From Burkholderia sp. SRS-W-2-2016 (GTDB taxonomy: Bacteria > Pseudomonadota > Gammaproteobacteria > Burkholderiales > Burkholderiaceae): a stretch of DNA of 64,000 nucleotides. The position numbers were made by a program, and so were the translations under genes. The stretch spans positions 37,634-101,633 of the forward strand of contig NZ_MSDV01000059.1 of NCBI RefSeq assembly GCF_001931485.1, given 5' to 3'. The notes under the pieces are model-generated. The model ran no database searches, was not told where the DNA came from, and saw only the letters and a list, made by a program, of their open reading frames with translations. Position 1 is the stretch's first letter; every line of letters begins with the position of its first letter. This document shows, one piece after another, positions 53,285 to 62,051 of the stretch.

Positions 53285-54714
53285 CGAGGGTCCTGGTTGG
53301 GAGGGGCCGGGTGGGCGGCGCTGGATTGAGGAGCGGCGTCAGCGTGCGGAGCGTCGCTGGCGCAGGCGATCGCGACGGTGATGCCGGCGTGGACGGTTTT
53401 GCGCACGAGCAGCAGTGCGTGCGATGCGGGCGTGGCAGGGTCGGCGGCGCAGCCGGTGTTCGCAACGCTGGCGGCGTTGGCGGTGTTCGCGGCGATTGCC
53501 GTGTTTGCGGTGCTCGCTGCGTGGCTCGCCGCCAGCAGCGCGCACGGCTCGCAGACGCCGTCGACGCCCAGATGCGCGTGCGCGGCCGCCGACGGCGACG
53601 TCACCGGGATCGCGGCGATCTGCTCGCGGGTAAACAGTTGCAGCGGCAGCGCGTGGCGTGCGCAGAATTCGAGCAGGCCGGCTTCGTGGGCTTTGCTGTC
53701 GATCGTCGCGACATTGACGATCCCCGCGAACGGATGAGTGCCGAGCGCGGCGCGCACCGCGGCTTCGATATCGGCGGCCGTGCTGTTCGAACGGCAACCG
53801 ATGCCGACGCTTAGCGTTTTCGGCAAACCGGCGCCGTGTGCGGAGTCTGTGCGACCAGCGGCTGATGCGGCCGCTCCGGGCGACGGCATCGGTCGTGCTT
53901 CGGCGACTGCCGTGTCGCCGGCTTCGTCGAACCGCGCGCGGCGCGTTTCGCTATCGCGCTGTGCCGCCGCCTCCCGAGCCAGCGCGAGCGACGCCACGCC
54001 GCCGATCACAACGATCGCCGGCGAACCAAGACCCGCCCGCGCGACCGTTGCGGCAAAGTCACCGAGCGGCGCAAGCGCATGACGCTGTTCGGGCCGCGTC
54101 GCCGCTTCGATCGCCGCGCACGGCGTATCGGCGCGCATGCCGACCGCGAGCAGCGCGGCGGTGATTTCCGCGAGCCGGCGCATGCCCATATAGATCACGA
54201 GCGTCATACGGGTCGCGACTAGCGCGGCCCAGTCCGGCTCGCCGCTGCCGGCGCCGTGTCCGGTGACGAACACCACGCCCTGCGCATGCTCGCGATGCGT
54301 GACCGCGATGCCGAGCGCCGCCGGCGCGGCAATCCCCGCCGTGATGCCGTTGATCACATCGACGCGGATCCCTTCGGCGTCGAGCGCCTCCAGTTCCTCG
54401 CCGCCGCGCCCGAACACGAACGGATCGCCGCCCTTCAGGCGCGCGACGCTACGCCCGGCGCGCAGATGCGTGAGCATTTGCGCGACGATCTCCGCCTGCG
54501 GGGTAGACGGATGGCCGCCGCGTTTGCCGACATAGACGACCTGCGCATCGGCGCGCGCGAACTGCAGCACATCGGGATTCACGAGATCGTCGACCAGCAC
54601 GACGTCGGCCTCGCCGAGCGCGCGGGTCGCCTTCAGCGTCATCAGTTCGACGTCGCCGGGACCGGCGCCGATCAGCCACGCGCGCGTCATCGCGGCGGGC
54701 ATGGGCTTCGCCAT
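53281..54714 (-). CDS. cobA: Fused uroporphyrinogen-III methyltransferase and CobE/CbiG-C domain protein
   Basis: 477 residues in two domains. Residues 9-about 258 are CobA (SUMT): LIGAGPGDVELMTLKATRAL, DDLVNPDVL, GGDPFVFGRGGEELEAL and GITAGIAAPAALGIAVTHR, which makes precorrin-2. After an Ala/Arg-rich linker (about 262-300), residues 303-about 430 match CobE/CbiG C-terminal: LSVGIGCRSNSTAADIEAAV, VATIDSKAHEAGLLEF, GVDGVCEPCALLAAS. The CobE part carries an extra Ala/Asn/Thr repeat of about 35 residues near 395-430 before LLLVRKTVHAGITVAIA. The two functions are usually separate genes. It begins with three possible starts; ATG 54714 or 54690 (MTRAWLIGAGPG) are both reasonable. First gene after a cobalamin riboswitch. 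Confidence 0.88.
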   Translation of the reverse strand: MAKPMPAAMTRAWLIGAGPGDVELMTLKATRALGEADVVLVDDLVNPDVLQFARADAQVVYVGKRGGHPSTPQAEIVAQMLTHLRAGRSVARLKGGDPFVFGRGGEELEALDAEGIRVDVINGITAGIAAPAALGIAVTHREHAQGVVFVTGHGAGSGEPDWAALVATRMTLVIYMGMRRLAEITAALLAVGMRADTPCAAIEAATRPEQRHALAPLGDFAATVARAGLGSPAIVVIGGVASLALAREAAAQRDSETRRARFDEAGDTAVAEARPMPSPGAAASAAGRTDSAHGAGLPKTLSVGIGCRSNSTAADIEAAVRAALGTHPFAGIVNVATIDSKAHEAGLLEFCARHALPLQLFTREQIAAIPVTSPSAAAHAHLGVDGVCEPCALLAASHAASTANTAIAANTANAASVANTGCAADPATPASHALLLVRKTVHAGITVAIACASDAPHADAAPQSSAAHPAPPNQDPR

Positions 54715-54977
54715 GCGGTGCGGGAGGGAGAAGGCCGGCGCGCATCGTCGCGCGCGGCAGTAAAGAAAGAAGTCATGCGGTACTGCGAATCCTGGCGCGG
54801 TTCATCGCGCGTTGCATGGCGGCGGGTTCGTAACAACAGAAACAACCGAACCAGCCAACGCCACCCGCGCACGATGCCGAGCTTGAACGCCTTCACATCC
54901 GTTCCCCGCGGATTCCGGCGGCCGGCGACGCAACCGCGCGCATCCACGTACCAGACGTGATGCGGGCGACGCCGCCT

Positions 54978-55216
54978 CCGCGTCTGGCCGGTATCCGGGC
55001 TGGCGGCCTCACGCGCTTTGCCTTCCCGTCCCGGCTTACGGACTCGCGCGAACGCGCATCCTCAGGACAGTGGCATCAAAAACGCATGCGCGACGCGGCC
55101 GGAACGGCGCTTGCGTCGCAGGTCGCTTACCGTTGCGGGGACAGCACAGGTTGAGCGCAAAAAGCGCGGCCTGTTTCCCGTTTAACTGCACACGCGAACG
55201 CATGTGCGGGCACCAA
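54978..55216 (-). promoter_or_regulatory. Cobalamin riboswitch (minus strand, cobA operon)
   Basis: Read on the minus strand it has all conserved elements: ACGGGAAACAGG near the 5' end, TGCTGTCCCCGCAACGGTAAG, GGGAAGG, and the B12 box AGCCCGGATACCGGCC (complement at 54986-55001). It sits 264 nt before the cobA-cobE start, so it most likely represses the operon when adenosylcobalamin is abundant. Confidence 0.93.
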
Positions 55217-55226
55217 ACGCGCGCAT

Positions 55227-55255
55227 ACGATAGCACACGGCGCCCCGCCGGATAA
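55227..55255 (-). promoter_or_regulatory. Candidate promoter of the minus cob operon
   Basis: On the minus strand TTATCC (55255-55250), 17 nt, TATCGT (55232-55227), placed just before the minus riboswitch. Both hexamers are imperfect. Confidence 0.4.
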
Positions 55256-55287
55256 GGGCTGGCGGCGTTTGGACGGCCCCGCGTTGC

Positions 55288-55316
55288 TTGACTGGGCGAA
55301 GCCGCGCGCCTACACT
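55288..55316 (+). promoter_or_regulatory. Sigma-70 promoter of the plus cob operon
   Basis: TTGACT (55288-55293), 17-nt spacer, TACACT (55311-55316), directly upstream of the plus-strand cobalamin riboswitch. Spacing and match are good. Confidence 0.72.
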
Positions 55317-55324
55317 CGCACGCA

Positions 55325-55580
55325 CTTTGGGTGCTCGCCCGCGCGTTCGTGCGCGGGCAGTTAAACGGGAAACAGGGAGCCATCTGCTCTGGAGCGGCTA
55401 ACCTGTGCTGTCCCCGCAACGGTAAGCGAAAAGCGGTAACGGTCGAATGGCCGGACACCGCGAAGCCGGCTTCGATGTCCACGCGCAAGGCCGCGTCGGC
55501 ATATCACCACTGGACGAGAAATCACTCGACCGGGAAGGGGAAGCGGCTCATTCGCCAGCCCGGATACCGGCCCGAAGATG
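55325..55580 (+). promoter_or_regulatory. Cobalamin riboswitch (plus strand, cobW operon)
   Basis: Contains AAACGGGAAACAGG, TGCTGTCCCCGCAACGGTAAGCG, CACTGG, GGGAAGG and the B12 box AGCCCGGATACCGGCC (55557-55572). Followed by about 135 nt of expression platform before cobW. The core matches the divergent minus riboswitch nearly base for base in its conserved blocks. Confidence 0.94.
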
Positions 55581-55715
55581 CAGGACGTACGCCGCGGGGA
55601 TGCGGCGACACGTTCATGACCTCACTTCCGCTTTCTGTGTTCCCGTTGCCGCGGCGCCGCCGTCGTTCGTCCATTTCACGCGCGAACCGTCCGACCGCCG
55701 ACGCAACGCTTACGG

Positions 55716-56840
55716 ATGGACCTCACGATGCAAACTCAATTGCGCAAGACTCCCGTCACGATCGTCACGGGCTTTCTCGGCAGCGGCAAGACCACGCTGC
55801 TGCGGCACATCCTCCAGCATGCGGACGGCAAGCGCATCGCGGTGATCGTCAACGAGTTCGGCGAACTCGGCATCGACGGCGAAATCCTCAAGGGCTGCGG
55901 AATCGGCTGCGACGAAAACGGCGTCGAGACCGAAGGGCAATTGTATGAACTGGCGAACGGCTGCCTGTGCTGCACCGTGCAGGAAGAGTTTTTCCCGGTG
56001 ATGGAAAAGCTCGCCGAGCGGCGCGGCGAGATCGATCACGTGCTGATCGAAACCTCGGGGCTCGCGCTGCCGAAGCCGCTGGTGCAGGCGTTCAACTGGC
56101 CGCAGATCCGCAACGGTTTCACGGTCGACGCGGTGGTCACGGTGGTCGACGGTCCGGCGGCCGCGAGCGGCCAGTTCGCCGATAACCCGGTCGCCGTCGA
56201 TGCGCAGCGCAAAGCCGATCCGAATCTCGATCACGAGTCGCCGCTGCACGAGTTGTTCGAAGACCAGTTGTCGGCGGCCGATCTGGTGATCCTGAACAAG
56301 ACCGATCTGATCGATGACGCGCAGCAGCGCGCGGTCGAAGCCGCGATTCGCGATGAGATTCCGCCGCAGGTGAAAATCGTCCACGCGCAAAAGGGGCAGC
56401 TCGATCTGCATACGCTGCTGGGTCTTGAAGCGGCGTCGGAGGAAACGATCCATCTGCGCCACGACCATCACGGCTCGGCCGACGATCCCGACCATCATCA
56501 CGACGAATTCGATTCGGTGGTCGTACAGACGCAGGCAGGCTCGCGTGAAGCGGTGCTCGCCGCGTTGCAGACGCTGGTCGAAAACCACACGATTTATCGC
56601 GTCAAAGGCTTCGCGGCACTGCCGGGCGCGCCGATGCGGCTGGTGATCCAGGGCGTGGGGCGGCGCTTCGACAGCTATTTCGACCGCCGCTGGCAGGCCG
56701 GCGAAGGCGGCGACGGTTATCCGAGCCGCTTCGTGCTGATCGGCGAAGACCTCGATGCGCACGCGTTGCAGCAGGCATTCGACGCGGCGTTGCAGGCGAG
56801 CGCCGGTGCCCCCGCGTCCGCCACCGCCGCCGCAAAGTAA
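55716..56840 (+). CDS. cobW: CobW GTPase/metallochaperone
   Basis: 374-residue G3E-family GTPase (370 if started at ATG 55728). P-loop GFLGSGKTTLLRH, the metal-binding NGCLCC motif near residue 83, NKTD base-recognition motif, and a His/Asp-rich loop (HLRHDHHGSADDPDHHHDE) near 247-265 likely to bind cobalt or zinc. CobW is thought to deliver cobalt to the CobN chelatase, encoded next. It is the first gene after the plus riboswitch. Confidence 0.93.
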   Translation: MDLTMQTQLRKTPVTIVTGFLGSGKTTLLRHILQHADGKRIAVIVNEFGELGIDGEILKGCGIGCDENGVETEGQLYELANGCLCCTVQEEFFPVMEKLAERRGEIDHVLIETSGLALPKPLVQAFNWPQIRNGFTVDAVVTVVDGPAAASGQFADNPVAVDAQRKADPNLDHESPLHELFEDQLSAADLVILNKTDLIDDAQQRAVEAAIRDEIPPQVKIVHAQKGQLDLHTLLGLEAASEETIHLRHDHHGSADDPDHHHDEFDSVVVQTQAGSREAVLAALQTLVENHTIYRVKGFAALPGAPMRLVIQGVGRRFDSYFDRRWQAGEGGDGYPSRFVLIGEDLDAHALQQAFDAALQASAGAPASATAAAK

Positions 56841-56853
56841 AGGGCCTCAGCAC

Positions 56854-59800
56854 ATGCATCTGCTGCGCACGACGCCGGGCGGCTTCGTCGACGATACTCA
56901 AGGCGTGATCCGCATCGATCAGCAGCCCGCGGATATCGTCGTGCTCAGTTCCGCCGACACCACGCTGTCGCTGCTCGCGAGCGTGGTGCCGCGCCTGGGC
57001 GACGGTTTCCCGAGCGTGCGGCTCGCGAACGTCACCTATCTGCGCCAGCCGGCCTCGGTCGATTTCTACCTCGACGACGTGTTGCGGCACGCGCGCGTCG
57101 TTGTGGTCGATCACCTCGGCGGCGAGGCTTACTGGCCGTATGGGATCGAGCAGGTGGTCGCGCTCGCGCAGCGCAACGGCCAGACGCTCGCGATGTTTTC
57201 CGGCGACCTGCAGGAAGATCCGAACCTGACCGCCCGCAGCACCGCGAGCCCCGAGCTGTGTCAGCAGCTGTGGCGCTATCTGCGCGAAGGCGGTCCGCAG
57301 AATGCCGAGGCGTTTCTGCGCTGCATCGCGTACCGCGCGTTCGACTGGGGCCGCGAGCCCGAGCCGCCGCGCGCGTTGCCGGCCGCGTCGCTCTATCATC
57401 CGCGGCGCGATCTGCCGACCATCGCCGACTGGCAAGCGCGCTGGCGGCAAGACGCGCCGGTCGTCGCGATCCTGTTTTACAAGGCGCATCTGCAAGCGGC
57501 CAATACCGCGGTGTTCGATGCGTTGATCGACGCGCTCGAAGCGCAGGGGCTCAATCCGCTGCCGCTCGCGATCACGTCGCTGAAGGACGCGGTGAGTCGC
57601 GAAGTCGTGCAGTCGCTGTGCGAGCAGCATGGGGCCGCGCTGGTGCTCAACACGACCGCGTTCGCCGCTTCCGCGATTGACGACCCCGAGCCGCTCGCGC
57701 TCGCCGGCGACGCGCCGGTGCTGCAGGTGATCCTCAGCGGCGGCAATCGCGAGGACTGGCTGAAGGACAACCACGGCCTCAATTCGCGCGACATCGCAAT
57801 GCATATCGCGCTGCCGGAAGTGGACGGCCGCATCATCACGCGCGCGATCAGTTTCAAGGGGCTCGCGTATCGCTGTCCGCATACCCAGGTCGATGTGGTG
57901 CGTTACCAGCCGGACCTCGAACGGGTGCGCTTCGTCGCCGAGCTGAGCGCCCGCTGGTGCCGGCTGCGTTCGCTCGACAACGCCGACAAGAAACTCGCGC
58001 TGATTCTCGCGAACTACCCGATGAGCGAAGGGCGCATCGGCAATGGCGTCGGGCTCGATACGCCGGCCTCGGTGGTCGGCATTCTGGCGATGCTGCGCGA
58101 CGAAGGCTATCGCGTCGGCGACGTGCCGAACGATTTGCCGGCAGACGGCGACGCGCTGCTCGCGCGGCTCACCGCTGGCGTGACCAACGATCCGGTCGTG
58201 CGCGATCTGCGCCCGGCGCTGCAAAGCCTCGCGCTCGACGACTATCTCGCGCATTTCAACGCGTTGCCCGCCGCCGTGCGCGACGCGCTGAACGCGCGCT
58301 GGGGCCGCCCCGATCAGGACCCGACGCTGCGCCGCGGGCGCTTCATGATCGCGGGCTGGCGCTGCGGGCAGGTGTTCGTCGGCATCCAGCCGTCGCGCTC
58401 GCGCGAGCAGGGCGACTATGCGAGCTATCACGACGCCGAACTGGTGCCGCCGCATGCGTATCTGGCGTTCTATTTCTGGCTGCGTCATCAGTTCGGCATC
58501 GATGCGGTCGTGCACGTCGGCAAACACGGCAATCTCGAATGGCTGCCCGGCAAGAGCGTCGCGTTGAGCGATGCGTGCTGGCCCGATCTGATTCTCGGAC
58601 CGCTGCCGCATCTGTATCCGTTCATCGTCAACGATCCCGGCGAGGGCAGCCAGGCGAAGCGGCGCGCGCAGGCGGTGATCGTCGATCACCTGATGCCGCC
58701 GCTCACGCGCGCGGAAAATTATGGACCGTTGCAGGACCTCGAGCGCCAGGTCGACGAGTACTACGAAGCGCTGATGGTCGATCCGCGCCGCGCGAAGCTG
58801 CTGCGGCGGACGATTCTGGCGACGATCGTCGAGCATCGGCTGCATGAGGAGCTGAGTCTCGCCGCGCCGAGCGGACAGGACGACGAGGACGCGCTGCTCA
58901 CGCGCGTCGATGCGTGGCTGTGCGAATTGAAGGAAGCGCAGATTCGCGACGGGCTACACACGTTCGGGCAGTCGCCGCGCGGCGTGCAGCGGCGCGACAC
59001 GCTGCTCGCGCTCGGGCGCTTTCCGATCGGCGATGGCCGGGGGCGCAACGCGGGTTTGATCGATGCACTGGCGCGCGATCTGCGGATCGATCATTTGTTC
59101 GATCCGTTGAGCGTCGATTGGGCGGCGGCGTGGGACGGTGCGCGGCCGGACGTGCTGCAACGGGTCAGCGATGCGCCGTGGCGGCATTACGGCGATACGC
59201 GCGAGCGGCTGGAATTGCTGGCGGCGGCGTTGTTGCGGGGTGTGTGTGGTGATGGCGGTGGCGAGGATGGTGACGCCAATGCGTTGCCAACCGCGACAAC
59301 GCCCGAATCCGACTTGCCGCAAGCGGCTCAGGTCATCGCCCGTTTGCGCGACGACGTACTGCCGCGCCTCGACGCGTGCGGTCCGCAGGAAATGACGCAA
59401 CTGCGGCGCGGCCTCGCGGGACGTTTCGTGCCGCCGGGCCCGAGCGGCTCGCCGTCGCGCGGGCGCCCCGACGTGCTGCCGACCGGCCGCAACTTCTATT
59501 CGGTCGATACCCGCGCGGTGCCGACCCAGGCCGCGTGGGCGCTCGGCGTGAAGTCGGCGCAGCAACTGATCGAACGGCATCTGCAGGAACACGGCGATTA
59601 TCCGCGCGCGATCGGCCTGTCGGTCTGGGGCACCGCGACGATGCGCACCGGCGGCGACGACATCGCGCAGGCACTCGCGCTGCTCGGCGTGCGGCCGAAG
59701 TGGGCGCCGGGCAGCCATCGCGTGACGGACTTCGAAATCATGCCGATTGAAGCGTTCGACCGGCCGCGTATCGACGTCACGTTGCGCGTGTCGGGCTTCT

Positions 59801-60687
59801 TCCGCGATGCGTTCGCCAATGTGATGCATCTGTTCGACGCGGCCGTGCAGGCGGTCGCCGAACTCGACGAGCCGGCCGAGCTGAACCCGATTCGCGCGCG
59901 GGTGCTGCGCGAGCGCGATGCGCTGATCGCGCGCGGGATGGATGCCGCCGAAGCGCGCAAGCGCGCCGGCTGGCGCGTGTTCAGCGCGCGGCCCGGCTCG
60001 TATGGCGCGGGTTTGCAGGAGATGATCGATTCGCGTCAATGGCAGACCGACGCCGATCTCGCGAATGCGTATCAGGCGTGGGGCGGTTACGCGTACACGC
60101 AGAAAAGCGCGGGCGAGGAAGCGCGCCAGGCGTTCGGCACGCGCCTCGCCGCGATGGACGTGGTGCTGCAGAACCAGGACAACCGCGAGCACGACGTGCT
60201 CGATTCGAACGATTACTACCAGTTCCAGGGCGGCATGGTCGCGGCGGTGCGGCACCTGGCCGGCGAGCAGCCGCGCGTTTATCACGCCGATCACAGCAAT
60301 CCGGCCGCGCCGCGCGTGCGCACGCTGCAGGAGGAGATCGCGCGCGTGATCCGCTCGCGGGTGGTCAATCCGAAGTGGCTCGATGGCGTGAAGCGGCACG
60401 GCTACAAGGGCGCGGCCGAAATCGCCGCGACGGTCGATTATCTGTATGGGTACGACGCGACCGCGCGGGTGATCTCCGATCATCAGTACGCGCTCGTCGC
60501 CGATGCTTATCTGAACGACGCCGATACGCGCGAGTTCATGCAGCGGCACAATCCGCACGCGCTGCATTCGGTCTGCGAGCGCCTGCTCGAAGCGATCCAG
60601 CGTGGACTGTGGCAGCAACCCGGCGACTATCGCGCGCAGGTGGAAACGCATCTGCTGGCGAGTGAACAGCAGATCGAAGGAAGGTAG
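56854..60687 (+). CDS. cobN: Cobaltochelatase large subunit
   Basis: 1277-residue cobalt-chelatase subunit that inserts Co2+ into hydrogenobyrinate a,c-diamide, of normal length for CobN. Characteristic blocks include ANYPMSEGRIGNGVGLDTPASVVGIL, VVHVGKHGNLEWLPGKSVALSDACWPD and YLYGYDATARVISDHQYALVADAYL. Start ATG 56854 (MHLLRTTPGGFVDD) lies 13 nt after cobW; the open frame upstream overlaps cobW and is not coding-like. Works with the ATPase subunits encoded downstream. Confidence 0.95.
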   Translation: MHLLRTTPGGFVDDTQGVIRIDQQPADIVVLSSADTTLSLLASVVPRLGDGFPSVRLANVTYLRQPASVDFYLDDVLRHARVVVVDHLGGEAYWPYGIEQVVALAQRNGQTLAMFSGDLQEDPNLTARSTASPELCQQLWRYLREGGPQNAEAFLRCIAYRAFDWGREPEPPRALPAASLYHPRRDLPTIADWQARWRQDAPVVAILFYKAHLQAANTAVFDALIDALEAQGLNPLPLAITSLKDAVSREVVQSLCEQHGAALVLNTTAFAASAIDDPEPLALAGDAPVLQVILSGGNREDWLKDNHGLNSRDIAMHIALPEVDGRIITRAISFKGLAYRCPHTQVDVVRYQPDLERVRFVAELSARWCRLRSLDNADKKLALILANYPMSEGRIGNGVGLDTPASVVGILAMLRDEGYRVGDVPNDLPADGDALLARLTAGVTNDPVVRDLRPALQSLALDDYLAHFNALPAAVRDALNARWGRPDQDPTLRRGRFMIAGWRCGQVFVGIQPSRSREQGDYASYHDAELVPPHAYLAFYFWLRHQFGIDAVVHVGKHGNLEWLPGKSVALSDACWPDLILGPLPHLYPFIVNDPGEGSQAKRRAQAVIVDHLMPPLTRAENYGPLQDLERQVDEYYEALMVDPRRAKLLRRTILATIVEHRLHEELSLAAPSGQDDEDALLTRVDAWLCELKEAQIRDGLHTFGQSPRGVQRRDTLLALGRFPIGDGRGRNAGLIDALARDLRIDHLFDPLSVDWAAAWDGARPDVLQRVSDAPWRHYGDTRERLELLAAALLRGVCGDGGGEDGDANALPTATTPESDLPQAAQVIARLRDDVLPRLDACGPQEMTQLRRGLAGRFVPPGPSGSPSRGRPDVLPTGRNFYSVDTRAVPTQAAWALGVKSAQQLIERHLQEHGDYPRAIGLSVWGTATMRTGGDDIAQALALLGVRPKWAPGSHRVTDFEIMPIEAFDRPRIDVTLRVSGFFRDAFANVMHLFDAAVQAVAELDEPAELNPIRARVLRERDALIARGMDAAEARKRAGWRVFSARPGSYGAGLQEMIDSRQWQTDADLANAYQAWGGYAYTQKSAGEEARQAFGTRLAAMDVVLQNQDNREHDVLDSNDYYQFQGGMVAAVRHLAGEQPRVYHADHSNPAAPRVRTLQEEIARVIRSRVVNPKWLDGVKRHGYKGAAEIAATVDYLYGYDATARVISDHQYALVADAYLNDADTREFMQRHNPHALHSVCERLLEAIQRGLWQQPGDYRAQVETHLLASEQQIEGR

Positions 60688-60689
60688 AT

Positions 60690-62051
60690 ATGAGTGGAGC
60701 GACGCGGGATGTGGGCGGTGCGGGAGTTGGCGCGGGTGGCCTGGACCTGGACGGTGTGGTCGATGTGAGCAGCGCGGGCGGTTCGAGCGGCGCGAAGGGT
60801 TTGGCCGGGCCGGATGGTGTTGGCTATGCGAATGGTTCGAGCAGTGCGAGCGGCCAGAGTAGTCATAGTCGTCCGGGCGGTTCGAGCAGTACGGGAGGTG
60901 CGGACGGTTCAGGCGTTTCGAATGATTCAGTGAGTCCGAACAGTGCAAATGGCGCGAGCAGTTTGACCGCTCAGGGCGGCTCGCCTGGTTTCGGCACAAG
61001 CCCCGCCGCCGCCCGCCCGGTTTTCCCGTTCGCCGCGCTGATTGGCCAGACGCCGTTACAGCAGGCGTTGCTGCTCGCGGCGATCGACCCGAGCCTGGGC
61101 GGCGTGCTGATCAGCGGACCGCGCGGCACCGCTAAATCCACCGCGGCGCGCGCGCTCGCGGAGCTGCTGCCGGAAGGGCAACTGGTGAATCTGCCGCTCG
61201 GCGCGAGCGAAGATCGCCTGATCGGCACGCTCGATCTCGAAACCGTGCTGCGCGATGGCTCCGTGCGCTTTTCGCCGGGCCTGCTCGCGAAGGCGCATCG
61301 CGGCGTGCTGTACGTCGACGAAGTCAATCTGCTGCCCGACGCATTGGTCGACGCGTTGCTCGATGCGGCCGCGAGCGGCGTGAACACCGTCGAGCGCGAT
61401 GGCGTGTCGCATAGCCACGACGCGAGCTTCGTGCTGATCGGCACGATGAACCCGGAAGAGGGCGAGCTGCGGCCGCAATTGATCGACCGCTTCGGGCTGA
61501 TGGTCGAATTGCAGAACGCGTTCGAGCCGCCGATGCGCCAGGCGATCGTCAAGGCGCGGCTCGCGTTCGATCACGATCCGGCTGGTTTTCGAGCTGCTTA
61601 TGCGCAGCAACAGGCCGACTACGTCGAGCGGATTCGCGCGGCGCGCGCGGCGCTGCCGCTACTCTCGTTCGACGACGCGGTGCATGCGCAGGTGAGCGCG
61701 CTGTGCATCGATGCAGCCGTCGATGGGCTGCGCGCCGATCTCGTGATGCTGCGCGCGGCGCGCGCGCTGGCGGCGTTCGAACAGGCGGACGCGGTGACGG
61801 TTAGGCATGTCGAGCGGGTCGCCGAGGCGGTGTTGATGCACCGGCGGCGTCAGCACGATGCTGAGTCTTCGAGTCGTCGCGAGCCGGAGAACGACGGACG
61901 GCCGCCTCAAGACAGCGGTGGCGGCGCTGCGCACGCGACGGGCGTGTCCCCCGAGACTTCCGCCGACACCGACTGGGGTTACCTCGCGCCCGAGCCGACC
62001 GCGGCAACGCCGGTCAAAAGCGTGATCCCACTCGACACAAAAAAACGCTGA
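60690..62051 (+). CDS. ChlI-type chelatase AAA+ ATPase subunit with Gly/Ser-rich extension
   Basis: 453 residues. Residues 1-about 108 are Gly/Ser/Ala-rich low complexity; the AAA+ domain follows: FPFAALIGQTPLQQALLLAAIDP, Walker A GPRGTAKST, Walker B GVLYVDEVNLLPDALVDALLDA, IGTMNPEEGELRPQLIDRFGL. It resembles ChlI/BchI, used with CobN in organisms lacking CobS. The ATG follows AAGGAAGG at a good distance and overlaps the region of the cobN stop, so the odd N-terminus is really translated. The C-terminal 80 residues are also variable. Confidence 0.88.
   Translation: MSGATRDVGGAGVGAGGLDLDGVVDVSSAGGSSGAKGLAGPDGVGYANGSSSASGQSSHSRPGGSSSTGGADGSGVSNDSVSPNSANGASSLTAQGGSPGFGTSPAAARPVFPFAALIGQTPLQQALLLAAIDPSLGGVLISGPRGTAKSTAARALAELLPEGQLVNLPLGASEDRLIGTLDLETVLRDGSVRFSPGLLAKAHRGVLYVDEVNLLPDALVDALLDAAASGVNTVERDGVSHSHDASFVLIGTMNPEEGELRPQLIDRFGLMVELQNAFEPPMRQAIVKARLAFDHDPAGFRAAYAQQQADYVERIRAARAALPLLSFDDAVHAQVSALCIDAAVDGLRADLVMLRAARALAAFEQADAVTVRHVERVAEAVLMHRRRQHDAESSSRREPENDGRPPQDSGGGAAHATGVSPETSADTDWGYLAPEPTAATPVKSVIPLDTKKR

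Noticed and set aside
54256..54960. 234-codon plus-strand frame near the cob promoter region
   Set aside because: Antisense to cobA-cobE for most of its length, no ribosome binding site, crosses into the leader.
56602..60999. Two long minus-strand frames (747 and 681 codons)
   Set aside because: Opposite cobN and the ATPase gene and lacking any recognisable domain.
60690..61013. Gly/Ser-rich segment as non-coding DNA
   Set aside because: A strong ribosome binding site lies at its start and the frame is continuous with the AAA+ domain, so it was kept as coding.
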